Assembly: GCF_045287255.1 (NCBI RefSeq)
Contig: NZ_CP137142.1
Span: 2,852,001 to 2,916,000 of the forward strand
From: Henriciella sp045287255
GTDB taxonomy: Bacteria; Pseudomonadota; Alphaproteobacteria; Caulobacterales; Hyphomonadaceae
Reading direction: 5' to 3'
Length of the DNA stretch: 64,000 nt
In this document: one piece after another, positions 17,604-26,290 of the stretch
Numbering within the stretch: the first letter of the stretch is position 1
How the letters are laid out: the number at the start of each line of letters is the position of its first letter
Translations under genes and position numbers: made by a program
The notes under the pieces: model-generated
Databases searched by the model: none
Told to the model about the DNA's origin: nothing
What the model saw: only the letters and a program-made list of their open reading frames with translations

Positions 17604-17766
17604 AGCGGATGAATCTGGGGCAACGGCAATTGAGTATGGGCTGATCATGGCGTTGATGACTTTAGCTATCCTTGGTGCGATTGCGGCGACAGGCTCTTCT
17701 ACTAAGGATAACTGGGACGGCGTAGCTGATGAGGTCTCAGGGGCCATGCAGGACGCAAGATCCTAA
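17566..17766 (+). CDS. Flp-family type IVb pilin
   Basis: A 66-residue pilin precursor. The leader MLKRLKKLGTAFEADESGA is followed by the processing-site signature GATAIEYGLI and a single hydrophobic helix, as in the major pilin of Tad/Cpa systems. The prepilin peptidase would cut after the Gly. No cpa/tad genes are in the window, so the gene is an orphan here. It starts inside the end of mutT (38-base overlap, different frame), which is unusual but the only ATG giving a leader of normal size. Confidence 0.88.
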   Translation: MLKRLKKLGTAFEADESGATAIEYGLIMALMTLAILGAIAATGSSTKDNWDGVADEVSGAMQDARS

Positions 17767-17839
17767 GCTAACGCGGCGTCGCGGCTTGACCTCTATACAA
17801 TCCTGAAGACCCTGGCCTGATCTACAGGAGGGTTGCTTC

Positions 17840-19009
17840 ATGACCTCACCAAAGCCGTTTACGATTGCTGTGCCAGAAAAAAAGCTACAGGCGATCCATG
17901 ACCGCGTGGCGGATTATCAGTGGTTTGATGCGCCTGCAGGAACGCCCGAATGGGCCTTTGGTATGTCCACGCCGGTTCTGAAAGACATCCAGAACTATTG
18001 GCTCAATGAATATAACTGGCGGGCGCAAGAGGTGCTACTCAATCAGTATCCCCAGTTTGTTGCTGAGGTTGATGGGTTACCGATCCATTTCCTTCATGTG
18101 GTTGGTGAAGCGGGTGGTAAACGACCCCTTTTACTCACGCATGGCTGGCCGGGATCAGTGTTTGAGTTCTGGGAAGCGATTGGCCCGCTTGCTTATCCGA
18201 GCCAGCATGGCGGTAAGCCAGAAGAGGCCTTTGATCTGATCATCCCATCTCTGCCCGGCTATGGGTTTTCCGGAAAACCTGCCGCTCCAATCGGACAGCG
18301 CGCCACGGCAAAGCTCTGGAACAGCTTGATGCAGAACGTGCTTGGTTATGATCGCTATCTCGCTCAGGGTGGGGATTGGGGCAGCATGGTCACGTCATGG
18401 CTTGGCTATGATCATGGCAGCCATAATGGCAAAGGCGGCTGTGAGGCGATCCATCTGAATATGATTGGTTTGCGCCCCACCCCGGCAACACCTCAGAGCG
18501 AAGCTGAAATCGCGTGGTTGAAACGCACGCAAGCGGCAATGCAGGCAGAGGGCAGCTATTTCATGCAGCAAGCGACGAAGCCGCAAACCCTGGCTATGGC
18601 GCTGATGGATTCCCCGATGGGTACAGCGGCCTGGATTCTGGAAAAGTTTCATGGCTGGTCGGATTTGCGCGATGGCGATTTTCTGAGCGTCTATACGCGT
18701 GACCAATTGCTGACCAATGTCATGATCTATCTGGTCAATGATGCGATTGCGACCTCGGTCTGGTATTATGCGGCTTTCTTTATGGAGGGTGGCCCTGCCC
18801 TGCCAGAAGGCGCGCGGTGCGAAACGCCGACTGGCTTTGCCAACTTTCCGGGCGAGACCGTCTATTCGCCACCCCCGCGCAGCTGGTGTGACCGCGCTTA
18901 CAATATCACGCATTGGAGTGAGATGGATCGCGGTGGCCATTTCGCGGCTATGGAAGTCCCGGACTTGTTTGTTCAGGATATCCGCCAATGGGCGAGAGGC
19001 TTGGGCTAG
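17840..19009 (+). CDS. Epoxide hydrolase, EHN-type alpha/beta hydrolase
   Basis: A 389-residue protein with the N-terminal lid domain of epoxide hydrolases (PF06441-like) followed by an alpha/beta-hydrolase core. The oxyanion motif HGWPGS is at about residues 100-105, PGYGFSGKP follows, the nucleophilic Asp sits in GGDWGS near residue 178, and the catalytic His is in RGGHFAAME near residue 365. Such enzymes open epoxides to diols. AGGAGGG precedes the ATG. Length and motifs match microsomal/juvenile-hormone-type hydrolases; the natural substrate is unknown. Confidence 0.92.
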   Translation: MTSPKPFTIAVPEKKLQAIHDRVADYQWFDAPAGTPEWAFGMSTPVLKDIQNYWLNEYNWRAQEVLLNQYPQFVAEVDGLPIHFLHVVGEAGGKRPLLLTHGWPGSVFEFWEAIGPLAYPSQHGGKPEEAFDLIIPSLPGYGFSGKPAAPIGQRATAKLWNSLMQNVLGYDRYLAQGGDWGSMVTSWLGYDHGSHNGKGGCEAIHLNMIGLRPTPATPQSEAEIAWLKRTQAAMQAEGSYFMQQATKPQTLAMALMDSPMGTAAWILEKFHGWSDLRDGDFLSVYTRDQLLTNVMIYLVNDAIATSVWYYAAFFMEGGPALPEGARCETPTGFANFPGETVYSPPPRSWCDRAYNITHWSEMDRGGHFAAMEVPDLFVQDIRQWARGLG

Positions 19010-19437
19010 CGATCAACCGGAATATTCGCGGCCGCAAGCTGATTGGCGAGCGCCTGTCCTGTCTCCGCATAGGTTTTTTCCGCAGCAACCGCCTCGTTCG
19101 AGCACGCCCGATGCTCGCTTTGCCCGGAAGAAAACCCGGCATTGAAGCCATTGACCATAGAGCTGCGTAAACCCCCGCCATAGGGCGCTTCCAGCTCAAG
19201 CAGTCGCAACATATAGCTGCGCCAATACTGATCATTGCGACCATTGCACAAGACACGGATCGAATGAGCCTTGCCGAGGGTTTCAGACAGGCTGATCACA
19301 TCGCGGAAATAATCCTGACTCCGGACAAAGGGCTGGTCCAACTGGGCTGGCGCTGGCAAAACAAGCACAAGATAAGCCGATGCGGCCATTAAGGCTGTGC
19401 GACAGGGGCCCGCCAAATGAAACACCTTTTGGTTCAT
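19006..19437 (-). CDS. TIGR02301-like exported protein of unknown function
   Basis: A 143-residue exported protein with a signal peptide ending near LPAPAQ. The mature part, with LSETLGKAHSIRVLCNGRNDQYWRSYM and a later FNAGFSSGQSEHRACS, matches my memory of the alphaproteobacterial TIGR02301 family, whose role is unknown. The two cysteines could form a disulfide. An ATG at 19488 gives an improbable 17-residue extension; ATG 19437 has AAAGG eight bases upstream. That start lies inside the divergent dehydrogenase gene, giving a 21-bp head-to-head overlap. Confidence 0.75.
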   Translation of the reverse strand: MNQKVFHLAGPCRTALMAASAYLVLVLPAPAQLDQPFVRSQDYFRDVISLSETLGKAHSIRVLCNGRNDQYWRSYMLRLLELEAPYGGGLRSSMVNGFNAGFSSGQSEHRACSNEAVAAEKTYAETGQALANQLAAANIPVDR

Positions 19438-20394
19438 GCCAAAACCTTTACTCGTATCGAGCGCGAGCTTCTCGCCTTTCGTGATCATGTTTCACCCATA
19501 GTTATGGATGATGAAGGAGACCTGAAGCATCCTTGGGGCAAGAGTGAGGCAGAGAGCTTAATTCTGTATGGCACCCAGGACGCGTATTTCAGTCCGGCAG
19601 CTCCCGCCTTTTTTCAAGCTGCATTTGCAAGCCCTGTGATTGCGTGGTTCCAATCCAGCGCCGCCGGAATAGAGCACCCCATATTGCAGGCGCTGGGCAA
19701 GCAATCAGACCTGTACACGAGCAGCCATGAACAATCGGATGCGATTGCTGAATGGGCGTTATGGGCGGGACTGGACCACTTTCAGGCGGGACCTGCCCGC
19801 CGTGCCGCACAATCAGCTCAGGATTGGGCGCGCTTAGGGTTCCGCGAATTGTGTGAAACCCACTGGCTAATTGTCGGCTATGGAAGCATCGGGCAGGCAG
19901 CGGGTCGCAAACTGAAAGCTTTAGGCGCTGAGGTGACAGGCGTTCGCCGTAGCGTCGGGAGCCATACAGCCGCAGACACTATGATCACACCAGATGAAGT
20001 AAGTCATGCATTGCCACAGGTAGACGCCGTTCTTTTGGCGCTGCCGCATACACCTGAAACAGAAGGCTTCGCGGATGCGGCCTTCTTTGCGGCGATGCAA
20101 CCGGGCTCGCTTTTCCTGAATGTCGGGCGCGGGGCTTTGGTCGATGAGGCCGCTTTACTTGAAGGCTTGGACCAAGGCCGTCCTGGCCACGCGACTCTGG
20201 ACGTTTTCAAAACAGAGCCATTGCCTCAAGACAGCGCCTTCTGGACCCACCCTTCGGTTACGATGACAGCCCACATTGCTGCTCTAACCGACGCCTCGAA
20301 GGTGCGCACAGACCGGCTATTCCTGAGAAACCTGGACGCTTATCTAAACGGACAGGCTATGCAAAATGTCATGCCAAAGAGCGAATTTGCCTGA
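19417..20394 (+). CDS. D-isomer-specific 2-hydroxyacid dehydrogenase family protein
   Basis: A 325-residue NAD(P)-dependent dehydrogenase of the D-2-hydroxyacid family (glyoxylate/hydroxypyruvate reductase-like). The Rossmann motif GYGSIG lies at about residues 153-158; the arginine-containing VGRGALVDEAAL, the LDVFKTEPLP segment and the late His in MTAHIAAL supply the usual catalytic set. It may reduce glyoxylate or hydroxypyruvate, but substrate cannot be assigned. CAGGGG lies upstream of the ATG. The start region overlaps the divergent TIGR02301-like gene. Confidence 0.85.
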   Translation: MKHLLVHAKTFTRIERELLAFRDHVSPIVMDDEGDLKHPWGKSEAESLILYGTQDAYFSPAAPAFFQAAFASPVIAWFQSSAAGIEHPILQALGKQSDLYTSSHEQSDAIAEWALWAGLDHFQAGPARRAAQSAQDWARLGFRELCETHWLIVGYGSIGQAAGRKLKALGAEVTGVRRSVGSHTAADTMITPDEVSHALPQVDAVLLALPHTPETEGFADAAFFAAMQPGSLFLNVGRGALVDEAALLEGLDQGRPGHATLDVFKTEPLPQDSAFWTHPSVTMTAHIAALTDASKVRTDRLFLRNLDAYLNGQAMQNVMPKSEFA

Positions 20395-20432
20395 TTTTCA
20401 ATTGCGTGAGACACTCCTGTGAGGAGGATATC

Positions 20433-21386
20433 ATGGCCCTGTTGAGGCATTTCATTTTTGGACTCTTTGTAAGCTTGCTTCTGGCCGTCAATACGGTTGC
20501 ACTTGCCGATCAACCCACAGGCAAGCTGACCTTGCCTTTATCCCTGGATGAAGATCGGTTGACCTTGCAGATTCGCATCGCTGGAAGAGCGGTTGATGCA
20601 ACGCTTGATAGTGCCGCGACATTTCCAATGATTGATAGTTTTCTGGTGAGCGCGACTGAAGCAGAGCGCCTTGATGAATCTGTTGATATTCTGGGCATTG
20701 GCGGGGTGCGCACGTTTCAAGTTGCACGGGCTGGGCCTGTCCAGATCGAGGCTTTGCGACAGGATAGAATCCTTGCCGCGATCAATGCTCAGGCAAACCA
20801 GCCCGGTCACCGCACGATCATTCCGGTCAATATGTTGCCGGGTCGGACCATTGATTTCCAATTCGATCGAAATCGGGTTGAAGCCTATAGCGCCGAACCG
20901 GATCGCAAGGATCGCAGTGTACGCTCAATTATGGCTTATACGCTGTTGCAGGGTGTGCCATTCGTGCCTGTAAAGGTGAATGGTGTTGAGGGTTTGGCTC
21001 TGGTCGATACTGGTTCGGATGTCACTTATCTGAATTCAGCCTTCGCCAAGGCAGCAGGCGCGAGTTTCTTGCCGGATCGAACAATGGAGCTTTATGGCAC
21101 CGGTCCGGATAGCAGTCCTATTCGCGTCATGCGGGCCAATCGGTTTGATATTGGTCATCACCGCAAGCAGGACTTTGAGATTCTCAGCGCAGATTCGGCG
21201 GTGTTTGGTTATGTCGGGCGCAGTGATCAGCCGACCATGGTGCTAGGTATGGATTATCTCAAACATTTCCGCTTGCAGATTGACCGCGAGAAACAGGAAA
21301 TGATTTTCGGGCGCAAAGAAAGCAAATCTGCCGGGCGGCGCTATCACATCTCCCCTATGTCTGGCCGGATTAAACGGCGAGAGTAA
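20433..21386 (+). CDS. Exported retropepsin-like aspartic protease
   Basis: A 317-residue protein with a signal peptide ending near VALA. It appears to contain two retropepsin-like halves. The second, at about residue 190, has the active-site motif ALVDTGSDVTYL; the first, near residue 59, reads ATLDSAATFPM, where the DTG triad is degraded to DSA. The C-terminal half ends with VLGMDYLKHFRLQID, a common feature of bacterial retropepsins. It is presumably periplasmic. The ATG at 20433 has GAGGAGG seven bases upstream, better than the in-frame ATG at 20406. Confidence 0.82.
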   Translation: MALLRHFIFGLFVSLLLAVNTVALADQPTGKLTLPLSLDEDRLTLQIRIAGRAVDATLDSAATFPMIDSFLVSATEAERLDESVDILGIGGVRTFQVARAGPVQIEALRQDRILAAINAQANQPGHRTIIPVNMLPGRTIDFQFDRNRVEAYSAEPDRKDRSVRSIMAYTLLQGVPFVPVKVNGVEGLALVDTGSDVTYLNSAFAKAAGASFLPDRTMELYGTGPDSSPIRVMRANRFDIGHHRKQDFEILSADSAVFGYVGRSDQPTMVLGMDYLKHFRLQIDREKQEMIFGRKESKSAGRRYHISPMSGRIKRRE

Positions 21387-21471
21387 ACAATAAAAATCGC
21401 CTGATCCTGTTGCTTTCCGTATGGGCAGAGACCGAACGTGCGCTCAAATAATCTGATACGGGAGATACTTT

Positions 21472-22257
21472 ATGGCTTACGCCCCTTTTGATCTTAGCGG
21501 CAAGGTCGCGCTTGTGACCGGTGGAAATCGCGGCATTGGGCTTGGCATGGCGCGTGCGATGGCCGCCAGCAATGCCAGCCTGGCCATCTGGGGGCGCAAG
21601 GATGCTGCCAATCAGGCCGCCGTTGAGGAATTGTCGAAGCTTGGCAGCGGTGAGGTAAAAGCCTGGTCAGTCGATGTTGCTGATGAGCAGGCCGTGGTTG
21701 AGGCGACAGCCGATACAATTGCCAGCATGGGGCGGATCGATTCCTGTTTTGCCAATGCTGGGGTTGGCTTCGGTGCGCCAAGCTTCTCTGAGATGACCAC
21801 AGAAATCTGGCGCAAGAATATGGCCGTGAACATGGAAGGCGCTTTCTGGACGATGCGAGAGAGTGTCAAGCATATGGTTGATCGCGCCAAGGCGGGTGAT
21901 CCGGGTGGATCGGTTGTTGGTGTGGCCTCGCTGGCGGGCATTGAGGGCGCAGCGCGGAATCAGGCTTACTCAGCCACCAAAGGCGGTCTGACCGCGATGA
22001 TCCGCGGCATCGCGGTTGAGCATGGTCGGTATGGCATTCGCGCCAATTCCATTCTGCCGGGCTGGATCGCCACAGACATGACCGATGCTGCGCAAGGATC
22101 TGATGTGTTTACCACCAAGGTGATCTCGCGGGTTCCAATCCGCCGCTGGGGAGAGCCTGACGATTTTGGTGGTATGGCTGTCTATCTTGCCAGTGATGCC
22201 TCCAAATACCATTCTGGCACGACACTGATCATTGATGGCGGTTACGCGGTTTTCTAA
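21472..22257 (+). CDS. Short-chain dehydrogenase/reductase (SDR)
   Basis: A 261-residue classical SDR with TGGNRGIG near residue 17, ANAG, the catalytic Ser in VASLAGIEG and YSATKGGL. The C-terminal SILPGWIATDMTD and FLIIDGGYAVF-like ending fit NAD(P)-dependent alcohol or 3-oxoacyl reductases. Substrate unknown. It resembles, but is not a close copy of, the SDR at 3211. A strong bidirectional terminator follows. Confidence 0.9.
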   Translation: MAYAPFDLSGKVALVTGGNRGIGLGMARAMAASNASLAIWGRKDAANQAAVEELSKLGSGEVKAWSVDVADEQAVVEATADTIASMGRIDSCFANAGVGFGAPSFSEMTTEIWRKNMAVNMEGAFWTMRESVKHMVDRAKAGDPGGSVVGVASLAGIEGAARNQAYSATKGGLTAMIRGIAVEHGRYGIRANSILPGWIATDMTDAAQGSDVFTTKVISRVPIRRWGEPDDFGGMAVYLASDASKYHSGTTLIIDGGYAVF

Positions 22258-22276
22258 ACCTGTGCCCAGAGGCCTC

Positions 22277-22314
22277 AAAAAAAGCCCCGCTGGTCCGATC
22301 CAGCGGGGCTTTTG
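22277..22314. terminator. Bidirectional terminator
   Basis: Perfect 13-bp stem AAAGCCCCGCTGG (22281-22293) with CCAGCGGGGCTTT (22300-22312), 6-base loop, A-run on one side and T-run on the other. It serves the SDR gene and the convergent lipoprotein gene. Confidence 0.93.
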
Positions 22315-22334
22315 CGATTTAAACCGTAAAGGGC

Positions 22335-22730
22335 TTACTGACCGTCAGTCGCCTCTTTCAGCTCTTCTTCGGCTTCTTCCATCATTGCTTCGCCAGCTTC
22401 AACAGCGTCGGCAACTGCGCCATCAACAGCATCTGCAGCGTCAGAGGCCATTTCAGAAGCAGCGTCTACGGCGTCTTCAGCAACTTCTGTCGCTGCATCA
22501 ACGGCATCGCCTGCGGCTTCAGTCGTAGCGTCAGCCGCTTCTTCTGTCGCTTCAGCGGCGGCATCAACAACTTCCTCAGTGGCTTCAGCAGCATCACCTG
22601 CAGCTTCTTCAACAGCAGCAGCGGCATCAGTGGCCGCATCGGCTGGTGTTTCAGTTGTTTCGTCAGCTGCACCACAGGCTGTCAGGCCCGCAACAGCAAG
22701 GGCAGCAGCCCAAAGCTTCATATTCATCAT
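22335..22730 (-). CDS. Ala/Glu/Asp-rich lipoprotein
   Basis: A 131-residue protein with a lipoprotein signal (lipobox GLTAC at about residues 15-19). After it, almost the entire chain consists of Ala, Glu, Asp and Thr with frequent blocks such as DAATEVAEDAVDAASEMASDAADAV, spaced about 7 or 11 residues, predicting one long amphipathic helix or coiled coil. The function is unknown; it could be an envelope spacer or scaffold. The start may be ATG 22730 or 22721. Similar sequence forms the C-terminal tail of the cytochrome c at 36.6 kb. Confidence 0.75.
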   Translation of the reverse strand: MMNMKLWAAALAVAGLTACGAADETTETPADAATDAAAAVEEAAGDAAEATEEVVDAAAEATEEAADATTEAAGDAVDAATEVAEDAVDAASEMASDAADAVDGAVADAVEAGEAMMEEAEEELKEATDGQ

Positions 22731-22918
22731 TCCCTATTTCCCCTCTACTCCAAAGGTATACCGATCATTCGGCACAGGCCTTTTACGCTATTTTCCGTAT
22801 ATACAACATACCCGAACGGCAGAGGGCCTTTTTTGGCGGGGTTGCCGTGGCGAAACGGCTTGTCTGATGACCTGTTTGCCTATGTTCTGTGCACAACACT
22901 TGATATTGGAGCAAGCTC

Positions 22919-23902
22919 ATGGGTCTGCATACACCGCTTTGTGATTTTCTGAACATCCAACACCCGATCATGCTCGCCGGTATGGGCGGGGTTTCCTATG
23001 CCGAGGTCTGCGCCGCGATGAGCAATGCGGGCGGCTATGGCGTTTTGGGCATGGCAGGCACCAGCCCTGATTTCATTGCTGATCAGATGGCCAAGGTGAA
23101 AGAGCTGACGGATAAGCCTTTTGGGGTCGATCTGTTGGCCGCTGATCCGCGCAGCCTTGAGGCGAGCGTTGAGGTGATCATTGCGGGCGGCGCTGACAGT
23201 TTTGTTGCGGGTCTTGGGGTCCCGATGCCAATCATGAAGAAGCTCAAGGATGCAGGCGTAAAGGTCATGGTCGTTGGCGGTGCTGTAAAGCATGCCATCA
23301 AGGCCGAGCAGGCCGGCTGTGACGCGGTTATCCTGCAAGGCGGCGAGGGCGGCGGCCATACCGGGCTGGTCGGAACCCTGCCTCTGGTCGCACAAGCCGT
23401 TGAAGCCGTGAACATTCCAGTTGTTGCCGCGGGTGGCATTTATGATGGCCGGGGCCTTGCTGCGGCGCTTAGCCTTGGTGCGGTCGGCGTCTGGATGGGC
23501 ACACGCTTCATTGCGTCAGAAGAAGCCCATGCCGCGCAAAGCTACAAGGACACTGTGGTTGGCGCTGGCGATACCGATACGACCCGCACACGCTGCTATT
23601 CTGGTAAGCCAATGCGCTGTCGCACAAATGACTATATCAAGGATTGGGAATCGCGCCCGGACGACATTCAGGCTTTCCCGATGCAGGCCATGCATTCCGT
23701 TCAGACCGATGTGATTGGCGGTATTGGCGGGGTTACCGACGAAGCGCGCCTTGATCCAACAAAATCCTGTTTCGCCATGGGCCAGTCAGCCGGTGGGGTG
23801 AAAGACATTCTGCCTGTCGCTGAGATTGTGAACCGGATCATGAGCGAAGCCGAAGACAGCATCACGCGTGTCTCGGCCCTGCGGACCAGCGTCACGGCCT
23901 AA
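22919..23902 (+). CDS. Nitronate monooxygenase (2-nitropropane dioxygenase) family protein
   Basis: A 327-residue FMN-dependent TIM-barrel enzyme. Typical features are the N-terminal PIMLAGMGGVS, the flavin-phosphate region LQGGEGGGHTGL, the IPVVAAGGIYDGRGLAAAL strand and GVWMGTRFIASEEA. Nitronate monooxygenases oxidise toxic propionate-3-nitronate and related compounds, though many homologues have unknown substrates. It starts at an ATG with GGAG in GGAGCAAGCTC upstream. It is expressed alone and ends at a bidirectional terminator shared with the oligopeptidase gene. Confidence 0.9.
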   Translation: MGLHTPLCDFLNIQHPIMLAGMGGVSYAEVCAAMSNAGGYGVLGMAGTSPDFIADQMAKVKELTDKPFGVDLLAADPRSLEASVEVIIAGGADSFVAGLGVPMPIMKKLKDAGVKVMVVGGAVKHAIKAEQAGCDAVILQGGEGGGHTGLVGTLPLVAQAVEAVNIPVVAAGGIYDGRGLAAALSLGAVGVWMGTRFIASEEAHAAQSYKDTVVGAGDTDTTRTRCYSGKPMRCRTNDYIKDWESRPDDIQAFPMQAMHSVQTDVIGGIGGVTDEARLDPTKSCFAMGQSAGGVKDILPVAEIVNRIMSEAEDSITRVSALRTSVTA

Positions 23903-23925
23903 AACTCAAAACATACTACAGATAC

Positions 23926-23958
23926 AAAAAGGGCGGCCTCAAACGGGCCGCCCTTTCA
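23926..23958. terminator. Bidirectional terminator between the nitronate monooxygenase and oligopeptidase genes
   Basis: Perfect 11-bp stem AAAGGGCGGCC (23928-23938) with GGCCGCCCTTT (23946-23956), 7-base loop, with A-run and T-run flanks for both convergent genes. Confidence 0.92.
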
Positions 23959-23978
23959 TTTTCGGTGAGCTGCAAGCC

Positions 23979-26141
23979 CTAGTCTTCCGACTTCGGGAAC
24001 AGGCGTTCATAGAGATAGGTGAACTCCAGTGCAGACCGCTTGGCACGCTCTTTCTGGTTCGCTGCGGCTGAATGGCCACCATCAATGTTCTCGTAATACA
24101 GGAATGGCTTGCCTGCATCTTCGAACAGTTTCGCCATCTTGCGGGCATGGCCGGGATGCACGCGGTCATCCTTGGTTGAAGTCACAAAGAATGGCGTTGG
24201 ATAGGCCGCATCGGCATCAAAGTTCTGATAAGGCGAGATGGTTTCCAGGAAGGCGCGCTCCTCTGGAATATCCGGATTGCCATACTCATCGACCCATGAC
24301 GCGCCTGCCAGGAGCTTATGATAGCGCAGCATATCGAGCAGCGGCACCTGAATGACGACAGCGTTCCAGAGGTCCGGACGCTGGGTAATCATCACACCCA
24401 TCAGCAGGCCGCCATTTGAGCCGCCCATAATGCCGAGATGGTCCGGCTTGGTCACACCCATGTCGATCAGCTTTTCACCAACCGCGATAAAATCATCATA
24501 GATGCGCTGGCGATCCCCTTTCAGGCCAGCCTGGTGCCATGCTGGACCAAACTCACCACCGCCGCGGATATTGGCAAGGACATAGACGCCGCCACGCTCT
24601 AGCCACATCCGGCCAACGCCGCCGCTATAGCTTGGGCGCATGGAGACCTCGAAGCCGCCATAGCCATAAAGCAAGGTTGGGGATGAGCCATCCAGTGTGA
24701 TGCCTTCGCGATGAATGACGAAGAATGGGATCTTGGTGCCATCCTTAGAGGTCGCCTCTTTCTGATGGACAACCAGACCTTCAGCATCGAACTTTTCAGG
24801 CAATGACTTCAGCGGTGCTGTCTCATTCGCATCAATGTCATAGCTGAGCAGGCTGTCCGGGGTCAGGAAGCCCTCATAATTCAGGAAAACCGCTTCTTCA
24901 TCCTTATCGGCAAAGGCAATGCCCGCCTGGCCTGTTCCTGGCAAAGGAATATCACTTGTGGTCCAGCCATCTTCGCCAGGTTCAAGACGCAGGATTTTGC
25001 CAGCAACATTATCGTTGATTGACAGCAAAGCTGCACCTTTGGCGATTGAAACGCCATTCACAGCCTGACGCTCATTAGCGCGGAAGACGAGTTCAACCGG
25101 AGGCAGTTCTTTCGTGTCGAGGAATTGCTGTAGGTTGAAGGCAACCAGATCACCGGTTTTGAAATCCTGATCCTGAACGCTCCAGTCTTCCTGTAGGGTG
25201 ACAAACTGGTGGCCTTTATAATCACCGCCTAGGCTCGATTTTGCAGGGACCGGGAATTGCACCGGCTCGCCATCTGAGAGCAGCCAGTACTTGCTGGTAA
25301 AAAATGTATCGGCTTCAACTGCGCCATAAATCATAGTGCCATCGTCAAGCTCACTCGACCAAGGCCAGACACCGACATCAGTTTTATCGCCAGCATAAAG
25401 TTCAGCCGCCTCTTCCAGTGCTTCGCCACGCTTCCACAGGCGAACAGAAGATGGATAGCCGGACTCGGTCAGGGTGGCGCCATCGCCGCCCCAATCTGTG
25501 CCGACGAGAACGGTGTCATGGTCCACCCATGCAACGGACTGTTTGGCTTCCGGTGTTTCAAACCCACCTTCGACAAAGGCTTTGGCGTCAAGATCGAACT
25601 CGCGATTGACCACGGCGTCTTTGCCGCCATCGGACAGGGCAACAAAACAGAGTGTTTTCTCCGCGCCATCAGGTTTGAAGCAATTCGAGCCTTTAAAGAC
25701 CCAGTTCTTCTCTTCCTCATCGGCAAGCTTGTCGAAATCCAGAACAGTTTCCCATTCAGGGTCTTCCGTCTTGTAGCTTTCAAGGGTCGTACGACGCCAC
25801 AGGCCGCGAACATTTTCAGCGTCCTGCCAGAAATTGTAGACGAGGCCATCGCGCACCCGACCATACGGGATACGGTCTTCGCTGGTGGCAAGGTCCATCG
25901 CCTTGGCGAGGTTATCCTCATATAGCGGATGACCCTGAATATCGGCGAGAGACCGCTCATTCTGGGCATTGACCCAGGCGAGCGCTTCGTCGCCCTCAAC
26001 CTCTTCCATCCAGAGATAAGGATCACTTGCGGCTTCGGTGGTTTCTGTCACTTCAGGTCCTGTTGGTTTTTCAGCCGTCGCGGGCAAGCTGCAGACGGAT
26101 GCCAGCAGGGCCGCTGCGAAAGCGGTCGTGGTAAGACGCAT
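23979..26141 (-). CDS. Exported prolyl oligopeptidase family serine peptidase (S9A)
   Basis: A 720-residue peptidase with a signal peptide ending near LPATA. The N-terminal beta-propeller begins with DPYLWMEEVEGDEALAWV, typical of prolyl oligopeptidases. The catalytic triad is visible: Ser near residue 574 in GGSNGGLL, Asp near 656 in TKDDRVHP, and His near 688 in DGGHSAA. It would cleave short proline-containing peptides in the periplasm. A LacI-family gene lies upstream on the same strand, and an AGCGCT-centred palindrome at 26162-26167 is in its leader, so LacI-type control is possible. Confidence 0.94.
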   Translation of the reverse strand: MRLTTTAFAAALLASVCSLPATAEKPTGPEVTETTEAASDPYLWMEEVEGDEALAWVNAQNERSLADIQGHPLYEDNLAKAMDLATSEDRIPYGRVRDGLVYNFWQDAENVRGLWRRTTLESYKTEDPEWETVLDFDKLADEEEKNWVFKGSNCFKPDGAEKTLCFVALSDGGKDAVVNREFDLDAKAFVEGGFETPEAKQSVAWVDHDTVLVGTDWGGDGATLTESGYPSSVRLWKRGEALEEAAELYAGDKTDVGVWPWSSELDDGTMIYGAVEADTFFTSKYWLLSDGEPVQFPVPAKSSLGGDYKGHQFVTLQEDWSVQDQDFKTGDLVAFNLQQFLDTKELPPVELVFRANERQAVNGVSIAKGAALLSINDNVAGKILRLEPGEDGWTTSDIPLPGTGQAGIAFADKDEEAVFLNYEGFLTPDSLLSYDIDANETAPLKSLPEKFDAEGLVVHQKEATSKDGTKIPFFVIHREGITLDGSSPTLLYGYGGFEVSMRPSYSGGVGRMWLERGGVYVLANIRGGGEFGPAWHQAGLKGDRQRIYDDFIAVGEKLIDMGVTKPDHLGIMGGSNGGLLMGVMITQRPDLWNAVVIQVPLLDMLRYHKLLAGASWVDEYGNPDIPEERAFLETISPYQNFDADAAYPTPFFVTSTKDDRVHPGHARKMAKLFEDAGKPFLYYENIDGGHSAAANQKERAKRSALEFTYLYERLFPKSED

Positions 26142-26154
26142 TGCGTTTTCTCCC

Positions 26155-26174
26155 TTGCGAAAGCGCTATGGTTA
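26155..26174. promoter_or_regulatory. Possible LacI-type operator upstream of the oligopeptidase gene
   Basis: TTGCGAAAGCGCTATGGTTA has the palindromic AGCGCT core (26162-26167) and flanking TTG.../...A bases that suit LacI/GalR-family operators. A related AAAGCGCAAT lies near 27355, upstream of the regulator's own gene. The match is short and unproven. Confidence 0.3.
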
Positions 26175-26290
26175 AAGTCATCAATTGCCAACCACAAGAG
26201 ATACCGTGGCATGATGACGCGAAATATTCTGATTTTGTGCACGGGTATTTCTTCGTGACAGCCCGCTGCAGTTCAGAGTTTGCAAGAACG

